From positions 1 to 64,000 of the forward strand of contig JAQIFP010000039.1 in NCBI GenBank assembly GCA_030141585.1: a stretch of 64,000 nucleotides of DNA. Direction: 5' to 3'. Source of the stretch: Ophryocystis elektroscirrha. Its lineage: Eukaryota > Apicomplexa > Conoidasida > Neogregarinorida > Ophryocystidae. The notes under the pieces were generated by a model. The model saw only the letters and a program-made list of their open reading frames with translations, did not search any database and was not told where the DNA came from. The translations under genes were made by a program, and so were the position numbers. This document shows, in pieces, positions 48,972-60,604 of this stretch (the first letter of the stretch is position 1; each line of letters starts with the position of its first letter).

Positions 48972-51900
48972 TTATCTTGCTTCGAAATATGTTTCAGGAG
49001 CGAATTTGAATGCAATCAAAGTTGTTGCGAAACAAATACCTATAGACATATTTTTTGGTTTTTTATTACTTGAAAAGAACACATAAAAATAGTCGTACTC
49101 CATTAAAGGTGTCATAGCTAATACGATGAAAGATGCTGTCCAATTTAGAGCATACGCAATAGATAAACCAGCATCCTAAAAATGAAAATCAATCCATATA
49201 ATAAAATAATTTGATTGGAAGAAATTCATTAAATAAATTGTATAATCTATTAAATTATTTAAAGCGCACAAATTAAAAAAAATTACACTATTTTAACAAT
49301 CTATGTAATAAACTAGCCAAATACAGTCAATATTCTATGTTTTTTTTTCATTTAAATAAAACTATAAGTAGGGTGTACAAACATGTTGCATATAAAATTA
49401 AAACTTTTATTTAATAAATGTCTATAAAAGTTAAAATTTGAAAGCGAAAATACTTCATTATGCTGTTATATAAAGATATTTATATAATAAGAACATTTAT
49501 ATATAAATTTACATACATTTATATATATATATATATATATATTAATAAATATAATTCACATATGAGTAAATCAAATTCAAACATTTTTAAATAGTATTGT
49601 TATAAAATAAATAATGTTTTCTTAAATTATTAGTAATTATAACAGTATATTGATATTACTTTGATCTCGGTTATTAATAACTCATTCAAATAAATGAATA
49701 GCCCTGGACCAAGCGTCAATCCATAAAGAATAATAGCACTAAACACAGACATTAATGCTAGTTCATTGGCATTGTCAAACTGAAAAGAGGTTACGACAAC
49801 TACAGCATAGAGCGAAAGGGATATACCAAAGCTGCCAAAAATTAACATCTTGCGTCTCTTAAGATTTTTGAGTATAAAGGGAGAAACAATGGAACAAAGC
49901 AAACTTAACACAGCCATTATAACACTTGCTTTAGTCAAATCGTCTTGCGCCAACCCGACTTTTTCAAATAAATAATTACTGGATGAATAAAAAGCCATAA
50001 TTCCAGTAAATTGTTGCAGCATAGCAAAAACCCACCCTATCAACAGCTTGCTGCGTAATGTGTCATGTTTTTTTAAAGCGATTTTTATGGGCATGAAAGA
50101 AGTTGAAGACAACTTACTGTCTTCAGGTAAACTGTATCGGGGTACGTTTAAATCTGATAACTCGATCTCCCCTTTGTTAGGTGCGACTGACGGTAACGAA
50201 TCGTCGTTTGATATATCTGTCGACTCTTGGTTTAGCAAATTATACGGCTGTCTAATTATTTTTTCCGCTCGAAAAGCTTCGTAGTGTCTTCCAGTAGCTT
50301 TTAGATAAACTGGAGTCTCAAATGAGAACGGTTCTATTAGCAGTAATGCGCTTAATCCTGAAACAGGCGCCATTAACCCAATCATTATGCGCCACCAAAG
50401 CCTGCATAAATGAGTTAAATAATGAAAATATTGTATTTCTATAACAATTTAAATAGCAATTATTTTATTAGTGTACATACCCTACATCTAGTATGTACAC
50501 TAAAAGTATGCAATAAATTGTTATACACTATCATTATTGCGCCTTTCATTGACTTATACACTTTTTAAATAAAAATAATTTAAAATTAAATATAAATATT
50601 AATTAATAAAAATATTAATTGATATATACATACATATATATACACGTATATATACACGTATATATACACATATATATACACATATATATAAACATATATA
50701 TACACATATATATACACATATATATACACATATATATACACATATATATACACATATATATACACATATATATACACATATATATNNNNNNNNNNNNNNN
50801 NNTACACATATATATACACATATATATACACATATATATACACATATATATACACATATATATACACATATATATACACATATATATACACATATATATA
50901 CACATATATATACACATATATATACACATGTATATACACATATATATACACGCATATATACACATATATATATACATATATATAATCATATAGACACATA
51001 TATAAAAACATATATACATATCAATAAACATATATATATATATATATATATATCAATATATATATATATATATATAAGTTAAAAATGAATATAATTCCTC
51101 TTTAAATAAAGATCTTTGAGGATTCTATAAAAAGGTGTGAATTATCTTACTGATTAAACTCCCAATCAGGGATCAAATAAACAAACTCTTCAGCAGAAAT
51201 ACTTGAAAAAGGGTTTCTTAATGGATAACCAGCAATAATTCCAAGTAAAACTCCAAATGTAGTAGCGATTTGAGGTATAAAGCTTTATTAAATTATTTGA
51301 ATAAAGTGTTGTTATTACCTGACTATATTACGATGTTCTGCTATGGCCATTTCTGTCATAAAAATAGCTGGAATAACTGTGGCTAACCCTGAAAGTATCC
51401 CAGTTACAGCCCTGTAAGCGTATAATGTGATTAAGTTGTTAGAAAAAGCTCCCATCAAAGACGAAATCATAAAAAAAACGTTTATATACATCAAACTTTT
51501 CCTTCGACCGTATTTAGCCAAAAAATATTTCGACAACAAACTCCCAGCAGCTTAAAACAGCAAATTATTATATATTATTAAGTTTGAAATAGTTTCTTCA
51601 ATAAAGCTTTACATATATAAAGAATGAAAAAAATAATTATTTTATTAATTAATTTATTAGTAAATAGAGATTGAAGCCATTATTGAATAGTTTATAAGCA
51701 TTTTTCACAATTAAAATTATATAAAGTTTATGAATAAAAAAACATATACTAAGGATTAATCAAATTACGTATATTAATAATATTAAGATTACCTGCCCAT
51801 AAGAAAAATGTGCTGACTACGAGAAATTGGTAAGTATTGTATTTATCGCAATAAACAGGTACTCGAATGGTGGATTTTTGGGCTAATATATATTCATTAG

Positions 51901-52078
51901 GTGTTCCGCACCAGCGTAAATCACCAGATATAATATTAAAAGACGTATTCACTACCGAAAGATTGTACCCAACGCATATTGGAGCAACGCCAGCTATTAT
52001 GGATAATACGATGCTCAAGGGAATAAATTTAAAAATATAAAAAGTGGGTCTTAATATATAAACTAACAACTGTTTCAT
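48972..52078 (-). CDS. Major facilitator superfamily sugar porter
   Basis: Twelve-helix sugar transporter. ATG at 52078 ([16 protein letters not shown]). First exon includes [18 protein letters not shown] (helix 1). Then [20 protein letters not shown] (the GRR motif after helix 2), [21 protein letters not shown] (helix 4), and [12 protein letters not shown] before helix 6. The large exon near 50.4-49.66 kb has a cytoplasmic loop and [20 protein letters not shown] (QQ-TG of helix 7). The last exon ends with [10 protein letters not shown], matching the PETKG end of helix 12. Five or more exons. The ~750-nt intron between 51.15 and 50.40 kb contains the microsatellite and the assembly gap. Substrate not determinable. 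Confidence 0.9.
50620..51075. repeat. 12-bp TA/CA minisatellite with internal gap
   Basis: Tandem array of the dodecamer TACACATATATA within an intron of the sugar transporter, ending in plain TA runs. Frames of VYI- or CVY-type are open on both strands across it and are not genes. Confidence 0.92.
50786..50802. other. Assembly gap (17 N)
   Basis: Seventeen undetermined bases inside the dodecamer array. The true array length is unknown. Confidence 1.
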
Positions 52079-52302
52079 CAATATTCAGTTCATTACTCCG
52101 TCAACTAGGTATACATTTTATAAAATTAAATTGAAAATAATTACACTCAATTTTTTTTTATAACAAAGATAAACCTTTTGCTATGGAGAATTATTATAAG
52201 CAAATATCTTTTTTGAACAAATTTAACTTCAATTTTTTTCAGATTGTTTCAATTCATTGAAATTTTAAATTACACTATTAATGCAAACAAAAAAAAATTA
52301 TT

Positions 52303-53050
52303 CTAGTGTGTGCGAATACCAGAATAAATTGATCGATAATGTTGGGGAGGAGGAAAAGGTGTTGCTAATGTCAGATCTATATAATAATGATAGATTTACC
52401 TGGAAAATAACTTCTTCTGTCTTTTGGTTTCCATTTATTCAAATAAGGTTTGACGGGAGGATCACACACTTCTGTAAAAAAATTATTTCAGTAAAGATTT
52501 TGTAAACTGAATTTGTTATATTATCTTCTCTTACTGAAAAAATCAAAAGATGGATCATCAAAACAATTAAGAGCAGCTAAACCATTAAATTTGTAGTGAT
52601 ATAATATCTAAAACAATAAAACGTATTGATTGAATACTTTATAAGCAAATTCAGACGAGTATGGCCAAAGACATCGTGCAGACCATTTGGTTAACAAAGC
52701 TTGACAAAATTTTGTAACTGAAAAAGCATTATAAAGTACTATTTATAGATTGAAATATTTAGATTGACTAGCTTATGCATAAAAAAAAACCTCATATATA
52801 TATACATACAAATCCAAACAAAACTATTCTATGAAATTCGTATAATAATTTAAGAACAAGTCAGAATAATGTGTATGCATATATTTACAAAGCAGTTTAT
52901 ATATAAAATGACAAAAAATATTTAAATAAATATACAATATCAGCTAAAATAATAGCTGCAAAAAAGTTTTAGCGAACACAGATATTAATAAAGACATATT
53001 TTTATTTTTATTATGTTCATATATGCAAATATACTAATACGCGTTTATAG

Positions 53051-53086
<36 letters not shown>

Positions 53087-55499
53087 CATATAATAAAGCA
53101 TTATAGTTAAAAGACCAAAGAGCATATACATTCATAAGTATTCAATGATTAGTAATTCTTTTGGTTATTTGAAGAAGTAATACTTACGAGATGTCTCATT
53201 AGAAATAAATAATAAAGATAAATCATTTTGATCGCTTTGATTAACTTGTTGGGAAGTCTCAAATGGAGCAAATTTTTTATATTGGTTAGCAAGACGTTTC
53301 CACTCGGTAGCAGAATAAACTATTCTTGAATCAAGTGTAGCAGACAAGTAGCGATCATTTAATTGATGATAACTACGTCCCACTAAAACATTATTACATA
53401 AATTTATATTATATAATATATTCAGTAAAAAATATTCAAAAAATTTATATATGATTCATGTTCTTTTACATATAATACTTGAGCAAGTGTTTGATAAATA
53501 TCGATTTATATTTATTATAATATATTATTAATTTACATTTATTTATATATATTATAAAACATAAAAATATATATATATTTAATATATTCTAATACTTTAA
53601 ATGAGAAATATTACGGGTACTTATTAGTATTCATTTATTTATTGAAATTAGTAATAAAATTATTGATTATAATATTTATTGATTATGCGCTCACTGTCTT
53701 GAATCTCTAGAAATGACATAGGTAATTGGGGTATTTGATAGGATGGGCCAACGTTCATGCATCCCTGTGACGTTAGTGGCAAATCCTTCTTTTCTTGAGG
53801 TTTCTTCTTATTTATATCGTCTAAAATGTGGTTATTTTGTGTCTTTGATATATCTTTAAACAGATAGTGGTGGTGTGATTCTCTATACAAATCGCGATGG
53901 TTGAATTCTTTGGATTTTTGTTTATTAATAATAGCTGTTTTAACATTAGAGGAGATGGCTAGCATTTTTCTAAAAATATGTAAAATATATTTCTTTTTAG
54001 TCTCTGATATATTTGGTGTATAAATTACTTAATAGATCCAGTGGTTTCAAAGTATGGGTCAGAATCTTTTGCTGGAACTGGATATATATAATTGAGCTTC
54101 AACAGAACACCGCGTCGTTTGTCTAAATTTTCATGAACGTGAAAATAAAGACACACAGGACAGCTCCATTGTATTAAGTCATTTGAAGTCTCAGTGTAAT
54201 TTGATGGACGGTAATTTGGAGAAAGACACTATAAAATAGAAATAAATATATATATATAAAAAGTAAATACTTTTAACAAGCATATTTATGAATACATATA
54301 TATATATATGAAAGATGTCACAAATAGTCTATTTTTGTAATATCAGTTAGATATGTTGTTTTTTATATCCACAAGCATAAACTTATATAGCAAAATAGAT
54401 GTGTAAAGCTAAGCAGATTATGTCAAGTAACAAAAAAAAAGTTAATATATCATAAAAATTATACATTTAGTCAAATCTTAATGGTCTTATATTATAATAT
54501 TTTATTAGTAAAACTTATTTTAATAGAATTAATTAAATTATATTTATACTATCACACACCCAACATATATTTGATTAGCAACACTTACAACAATATGATA
54601 AGCACGAATACAAGTATCACAACAAACCAATTCTCCTCCTCCCTAAATCAATCCAATAATGATAAATTGTTTTTCTTACTTCACACTGGCAACATACACT
54701 TTCATTTTCTTCGTTAACCTAATTATAATTTATACGGTTTTCTATATACATTATTGTAATTAATAGGTTTTTCTTCAATTGATTGCTGTCTATTTTGATT
54801 TCGAGTTTGAGTGCCTATTTGACGAGGAAGAGGATTGTCAAATATATAGTTATTTAAATTTCGAGCTGAAGGTCGAGTGTGTCTTCTTTTTTTGCGATAA
54901 ATTTCATCAAGGACATCCTTTTCTTCTAGACCTTCTAATGAACAATCAAATCAAAGGATTACCAATACAACTAAATTGTATTTTAACTTATGCCAATGAA
55001 GTCACTTTTTTATTTTATTTATATTTAAAGTTAATGTTTATATACAAGTGTATATCATTTTGATAAGACACGTGAATTGCACATATCAAATATCATTAAT
55101 AATATTATTATTTTTAACTATTGTTCTACAATTAAATGTTAAGTATTCATACATATAAACTAATAATTTATATATATGTAACATATTAAACAGTTATTAA
55201 GTAAAATGTTCATTAAAATACGCTAATGCATAATCATCAAGTTATGTAAAAATGATTATTGGTTTTTTTTCTTATTAATTAAAAAAACACACACTACCTC
55301 AAGGAAAAGAAAATTCATAACATAAATAATAACGACACAATGTATCAATAATTTCAATTTATTATTAAAATTTTCAGCACCCGCTAAGTATTAAATTTTG
55401 AAAAAAATGTTTTTTTAAATTAATTAATATTTTGTGTAAATACCTTTATCATTTTCTTCTTGCGATTTAGTTTCGGGAACCTTAACGTCTTGATCCATA
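52303..55499 (-). CDS. PHD-finger protein
   Basis: Probable chromatin reader. ATG 55499 (MDQDVKVPETKSQEENDK). A basic region (YRKKRRHTRPSARN) precedes a classic PHD finger spread over at least three exons: CCQCE, then GGGELVCCDTCIRAYHIV, then CLSPNY and WSCPVC, the C4HC3 order with the GGEL-CCD-C--AYH core typical of CHD4/BPTF-type fingers. Downstream exons encode LKLNYIYPVPAKDSDPYF, a disordered segment, and conserved-looking blocks (DSRIVYSATEWKRLANQYKK, FNGLAALNCFDDPSFDFF, VKPYLNKWKPKDRRSYF, ending FPPPQHYRSIYSGIRTH). I do not recognise these. The last intron is 35 nt. The finger lacks an evident aromatic cage at its N-terminus, so H3K4me0 or me3 preference is open. The microsatellite at 53,049-53,088 lies in an intron. 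Confidence 0.8.
53049..53088. repeat. TA microsatellite
   Basis: TA dinucleotides with one ACATATA interruption, in an intron of the PHD gene. Confidence 0.85.
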
Positions 55500-55909
55500 A
55501 CTTAAATCTAAAAATATGATTTATAAAAAAAATAAATATAAAGGGTTCAAAACAACATGATTTCAATTAAGAATAATTATTTAAAATTATTAAATAAAAA
55601 ACAACATAAGCAAATACATAAATATACAATCTATTTAAATTTATATAAATATATATATTTAGTAATTATTTAAAAATGACAAGTTTATGTAAGATGGCTT
55701 TACTGTCTAATGTTAATATTTTCTGGTCCTTAAAACATGTTAAAATATATTTAAGATGCTTACACGATTCTAGGGCCTGATGCAAACAGTATGCATACAT
55801 ATAAATTTATGATGTGATATGTAATAAAAAAAAAGTAAAAATATATTTTTTAAGTTTTTTAGTTAAATTAAAAGACTATTTGAAATAAAAAACCAAATAA
55901 TTGAATTAA
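55500..55909. other. Intergenic, no gene seen
   Basis: About 410 AT-rich bases between the stop of the FUSC-like gene and the start of the PHD gene, both minus strand. Confidence 0.5.
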
Positions 55910-58480
55910 TTAATTATATTTATAAGAAGTTCGTTCAATAAAAGTAGATATAGTATGTAATTGATCAACTAATAACATAAGAGTTCCAGATGTTACTGAT
56001 AACCTATCACGTGCTTTCCAATACGCTATCCAAAATGTCTTATATTCTCCTTGTGTCATATCTTGAAAAGTTTCTATATCTATACCCATAAGAACTTCCC
56101 ATGGAAAAATAGGCGTAATGGACGGCCATTCTTTTTTATCATCCGCTATAATACCAACATCAATGACTTTTTGAAACCATGCAGCTCTGTCATTACGCAT
56201 TTGACATAAAACAGTAATGGCTTCACGTGCACGTGATATATTTTCATGGACTTCCGGTGATAGTATAAAATTTTCAATGGAAGCTGCTAAACCTTTAAGA
56301 GTTTTTTGAATGTGCGATACTGCATGATTAATAATACCTATAAAAACTTCTGTAAAAAAAAAAGCACCCAATATCCCTGCCATTTTTTTTTTTATAGTCA
56401 TTATATCCAATTGAGATGCTAGACGTGCATTTGATAGCATTGCACTATCATTCACATATTTGTATAAATGATTTGCTTCATCGTGAGGAGGTTCAAGGTA
56501 TATTACACTATTTGAAGGTAAGTAATTATTATTTTCGATTATTCGAGTATTTCCAGTTACAATATTATTAATTATATTACTATTAAGATTATTAATAATA
56601 TTACTTTTTAATTTATTGTCCGTATAAGTAATATTCATTATATTATTATTAAGATTATTATTAAAATTATTATTAAGGTTTGTATTTAAATCAACAACAA
56701 GTTCATTACTGCTGTCGTGTATAATTTTCTTAGAAAGAGGAAAGTTGTTATTAAGGAAATTGTCTTCTATTATACTTTGTTGATTTGAATAATTATAGCC
56801 AGGTTCTTTTTCGTCCTCTACATTATATAAGGATTCAAGCTTAGCCATAGAGACTTGAGATATTTGACAATCCAAAGAAAAGTAGAGACTGGCTAGTAAA
56901 TGAAATAATTGTTCAATAAAAGAATAAAGCATTTGATATTTTTTGGTGACGAGTCTCTGTTTACCAATTAACTCTTGCTTGGCTGCTATTATTAATAGCG
57001 GGATTTCGCTAAGTGATAATTGGCATTCTTGTATAATATAAAAAACGGACTTAAATTTATTTCGGCGTTGTTCTTCAGCACCTTGTATTTCTTTAATATA
57101 TTCGGATATTAAATCCCGATATAGGTTATTTTTGATAAGATCTATATCGTAATCGGGTAATTTAAATATAGCGGAAGACGTTATACTCGACTTTCTAGAA
57201 GAGGACCTTGTCACATTAAACGGTTCAATATTTGAGTCATTATCTACCATATTACTGAGAATATTACACTTTTGAAATGATTTATTGAAATCCCTCATTA
57301 AGTTTAAGTCTGGGATATCTCCATAATTGGCTATGTCTGAAGTAAAATATATTTTGGACGCGCTGCATTGACTTTTTTTTTCTAGTGGAAAATCCCCTAA
57401 TGTTGTGATGGCATGACTTACTGGTTTTTGGTCAATGGATAAACGAGCTTCAAATGCTCTGGAAGGGTAGTGTTTTGTAACGTTTTCAAGTCTGGTGGTT
57501 TCGAGATTTTTGACTAAATCGTGTTTCCTACTGAACTTTCGATTTGACGGATTATTTTTATTATACTTTTTTTCGCATGTGCATATATCTGGGTCTTTTT
57601 GTTTATTTGCGTTACGTGATATTTCATTTTTAATAATGTCATAGAAATGTTTTTCAGTAAATCTTCGATTAAATGCATTTTTTCTTGTTTTGCTGGTTGA
57701 AGAAGTATCGGATTTGCGAAACATTTGATTTTTGTGACGTATTTTATTGATTTGAGCAATAGTTTTACGTTTATTGGAAATAATTTTCATAGTCTGTGCA
57801 TTGGTTTTGATGATATCTCGAATTATATTAGGATGAAAATCTGCTTCATACTGAACTATAGGTTCAAGTAATTCAGACATTTGATACAGCATATTAACCA
57901 TTTTATCATTTAATTTATTTGATGCTTTGGTAGGGAGCACGACATTTATAACACCAAAATTTATCATAATTCCCATAATAACAGCAACTATGCGCCATAA
58001 TGCTGCACTGAAAGGTTCTCTACTAAACATTGTACCCGCGTATATTAAATTAGATGTCATTAACCCGTATGTACCTATATGCTTGTTTTTTGGAAACTTT
58101 GCTCGTATAAATCCCCAAAAAAATGGAGTCAACATGAATACAATAAATAGTACTATTTTTGCTTTGGATGTTATACTTTGAGTCGAAGAAAATAAAGATT
58201 CATTTGGAGACTGTACAAAGTAATTAGAGCACAAAAATACTATCAAATAAGCAGATAATCCTCCAAAAACTGTACCCAACATCCGCTCAGCAGATTTTTT
58301 TAAAGTAGCTCCTGTGCTTTCCTCTAATACAGCTAAACTTGCTTGTACTACCCAAGCTCCACTGAAACCGAACAGTTTTTGTAGAAAGGGAACTGTACAC
58401 AGTAATGAAGTAAGAAGAGCACATATAGCTGCATGTGTGCCCCACCTTAAATCATCCCTTTTAACAAACGTACAATTCAT
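55910..58480 (-). CDS. FUSC/ALMT-like membrane transporter, 856 aa
   Basis: Single long exon. The N-terminus (RWGTHAAICALLTSLLCTVP, then GAWVVQASLAVLEESTGATL and KSAERMLGTVFGGLSAYLIV) fits the FUSC/ALMT fold: a helix, then a V---E-T-GATL--G--R-LGT--GG signature seen in aluminium-activated malate channels and bacterial FUSC proteins. Helices continue to about residue 185. A long basic, disordered cytoplasmic part follows (residues about 200-450), then helical segments, an Asn-rich tract near residues 610-660, and a second conserved helical region ending near 856. ALMT proteins export organic anions; bacterial members efflux acids. Substrate here is unknown. The long single exon contrasts with the intron-rich neighbours. 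Confidence 0.75.
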   Translation of the reverse strand: MNCTFVKRDDLRWGTHAAICALLTSLLCTVPFLQKLFGFSGAWVVQASLAVLEESTGATLKKSAERMLGTVFGGLSAYLIVFLCSNYFVQSPNESLFSSTQSITSKAKIVLFIVFMLTPFFWGFIRAKFPKNKHIGTYGLMTSNLIYAGTMFSREPFSAALWRIVAVIMGIMINFGVINVVLPTKASNKLNDKMVNMLYQMSELLEPIVQYEADFHPNIIRDIIKTNAQTMKIISNKRKTIAQINKIRHKNQMFRKSDTSSTSKTRKNAFNRRFTEKHFYDIIKNEISRNANKQKDPDICTCEKKYNKNNPSNRKFSRKHDLVKNLETTRLENVTKHYPSRAFEARLSIDQKPVSHAITTLGDFPLEKKSQCSASKIYFTSDIANYGDIPDLNLMRDFNKSFQKCNILSNMVDNDSNIEPFNVTRSSSRKSSITSSAIFKLPDYDIDLIKNNLYRDLISEYIKEIQGAEEQRRNKFKSVFYIIQECQLSLSEIPLLIIAAKQELIGKQRLVTKKYQMLYSFIEQLFHLLASLYFSLDCQISQVSMAKLESLYNVEDEKEPGYNYSNQQSIIEDNFLNNNFPLSKKIIHDSSNELVVDLNTNLNNNFNNNLNNNIMNITYTDNKLKSNIINNLNSNIINNIVTGNTRIIENNNYLPSNSVIYLEPPHDEANHLYKYVNDSAMLSNARLASQLDIMTIKKKMAGILGAFFFTEVFIGIINHAVSHIQKTLKGLAASIENFILSPEVHENISRAREAITVLCQMRNDRAAWFQKVIDVGIIADDKKEWPSITPIFPWEVLMGIDIETFQDMTQGEYKTFWIAYWKARDRLSVTSGTLMLLVDQLHTISTFIERTSYKYN

Positions 58481-58652
58481 ATAAAAAATAAGTCATGAAA
58501 AACCTTATTTTATATTATTTCAATTAATTATACATATATGATTTTTTATATTAAACACAATAGCTTTATTATAATAAAAGTTTGTAGCCGATACATTAGA
58601 GGAAAAAATTTTAATACATTACATATAATATTCGCTGTTTCATTAGGAATTT
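58481..58652. promoter_or_regulatory. Putative bidirectional promoter, FUSC-like / RPA43-like
   Basis: 172 bases between divergent start codons, very AT-rich, no recognised element. Inferred from layout. Confidence 0.4.
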
Positions 58653-60115
58653 ATGTCTCAATGTACCTGGAAAGTCGTTGAAACTACTAAACTCAATCAA
58701 AATCAAGTTTACGTTATATTAAAAGATTTAATTAATTATTATGAAACAATAGATGAAGTTGTTTATGATGAAAATGTCACATTTACTAGAATATCATTAT
58801 TTTTTCAAAATTTAACGGAAAATTTGACATCTCCCGACTCAGAACAATGCATATTTTATAAAATACGCGCACGGTAAATTTTGAAGCACAATTCAACCTT
58901 ATAGATAGTGGAACTATTCAATTACATCCTTCATATCTTCATAGAGTAGAAGATGGTACTTCTTTATTTTTAAACAATCTTTTAGCCAAGTAAGGGCATT
59001 TAAATATATTTTTTTTTTTCTAATGTTGAAAAATGTATATATCAGCATGATTAGTATCCAAATTTTTGAAGTTATATAGGTTTTTTTCATAAATGTGTTT
59101 GCATAAGCATAAGATTGTTTAACTTTTTCTCAAATTTATATATATTCGTTGCACAATAGCTTGATATTTCAAACTAAAGTCTTTTTTTTAGATACACAAC
59201 AGAGTTTCATGGTATATGGCTCGCTTATGATCCTAAAATCAACTATCTCGATACAGTTGGCTATGTTAATGAATCTGAACGTTTTGCAATTATTGCTTTT
59301 CCAGTTGAATTGAACTGCCTTGTTCTTAGACTGGATATCGGTGCAATAATCAGTAAGAAACTTAATGAATTATTTATTAGGCAATTTAATGAATACTAAT
59401 GTAATTTGCGTTTTTTATCTTGTATTAATATACACATTAGGCTTATATGTATAGAAATTACGTAAAACAACTTAGCTATAATTTATTACTATATCAAATC
59501 ATTAAAATATATAGAAAGTGTACTACAGTCAAAACAAACTATATAGAATCAAATTGTAGATGGAGTGGTTCAAATCATCAGACCTACACATATAATGGCA
59601 CTAGCATTTGGTCTTATCAGTGTATGCATACGAAGAAATCAAATAGAGCCTCGCTTTTCATTTTTAAATGTAATCATTAAATTTAACGATTTATATATTT
59701 AGAACGAATATGTCTCCAATTCCAGCGAGAAGATCGTCCAAAATACTAAAATACGATTTGAAGTTACTCAGTACGTTATATAAGATTTTAAGTGTATGAT
59801 ACGATTTAAAGTACACACATAAATTTACCCATATACCAAAAAATGTACAAAAGTAAATTCTGTGTATATAGTGGACGGCTCATATAAACAATTTTTAAAT
59901 AGTATGATTAGTGTTATCATAGTTTTCCAAATGTAGAATTAATTAATATATATTATATACATTTATCTACTTGTGTATTATATATAACACAAGTTGATAA
60001 GATTGATATGGGTAAATTTAAAACTTTATATATATATATACATTTGTGTATAAACTTTTGTATAAATTTTATATGTATATATAAATATGTATATGTATAC
60101 ATATGTATATATATA

Positions 60116-60148
<33 letters not shown>

Positions 60149-60518
60149 ATATATGTATATACATGTACATATGTATATATGTGTAAATATCTGTATATAT
60201 GTGTATAAATTTGTAGAATTACTAATTGATATATATTATATATTAATATCAGTGTTTCTTAGATGTGAGAATTAATTAAGTCATAAAACAAATGTTCTAT
60301 GCAAATAGATTATTACAAATACATAAAACTGTTATGCAAATTAGATAATAATTTAAAAAAAAATAATAGTTTTATGCTACAAAACGAATTAATTATATAT
60401 TTTCTTCAGAATAATATATATACAGTCGGGGGAATTCATTAGTTTGGAAGGCTCATTAATTAATGAAACTAATACAGGAATATTTAATAATAATACTGAA
60501 GATTCTCGTATTGGTTAA
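58653..60518 (+). CDS. RNA polymerase I subunit RPA43-like
   Basis: RPA43 pairs with RPA14 to form the Pol I stalk and contacts Rrn3. Exons: 58653-58874 (MSQCTWKVVETTKLNQNQ...), a second exon after a 35-nt intron (LHPSYLHRVEDGTSLFLNNL), a third (FHGIWLAYDPKINYLDTVGY then ELNCLVLRLDIGAII), and a fourth (NGVVQIIRPTHIMALAFGLI), the start of an S1-like OB fold. The pattern of N-terminal Rpb7-like domain, G-WLAY, then L-VFRP--G followed by G-V----HI----FG fits RPA43/RPC25/Rpb7 stalk subunits; RPA43 fits best. The last exon (about 60.43-60.52 kb, GEFISLEGSLINETNTG) has uncertain phase. Divergent from the FUSC-like gene. Confidence 0.6.
60098..60160. repeat. TA/CA microsatellite
   Basis: TA-rich simple repeat in the last intron of the RPA43-like gene. 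Confidence 0.8.
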
Positions 60519-60604
60519 GTGCTTCGATTTCCTATAAATACGTTGAATATTATATTTAATGTATTACCGTGTCTTCAATGAAGTCTGTTTCTCTTTTTTG
60601 TCGA

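Noticed and set aside
50586..51031. Several long open frames of VYI- or ICV-type on both strands
   Set aside because: Pure translation of the TA/CA dodecamer array in an intron, crossing an N gap.
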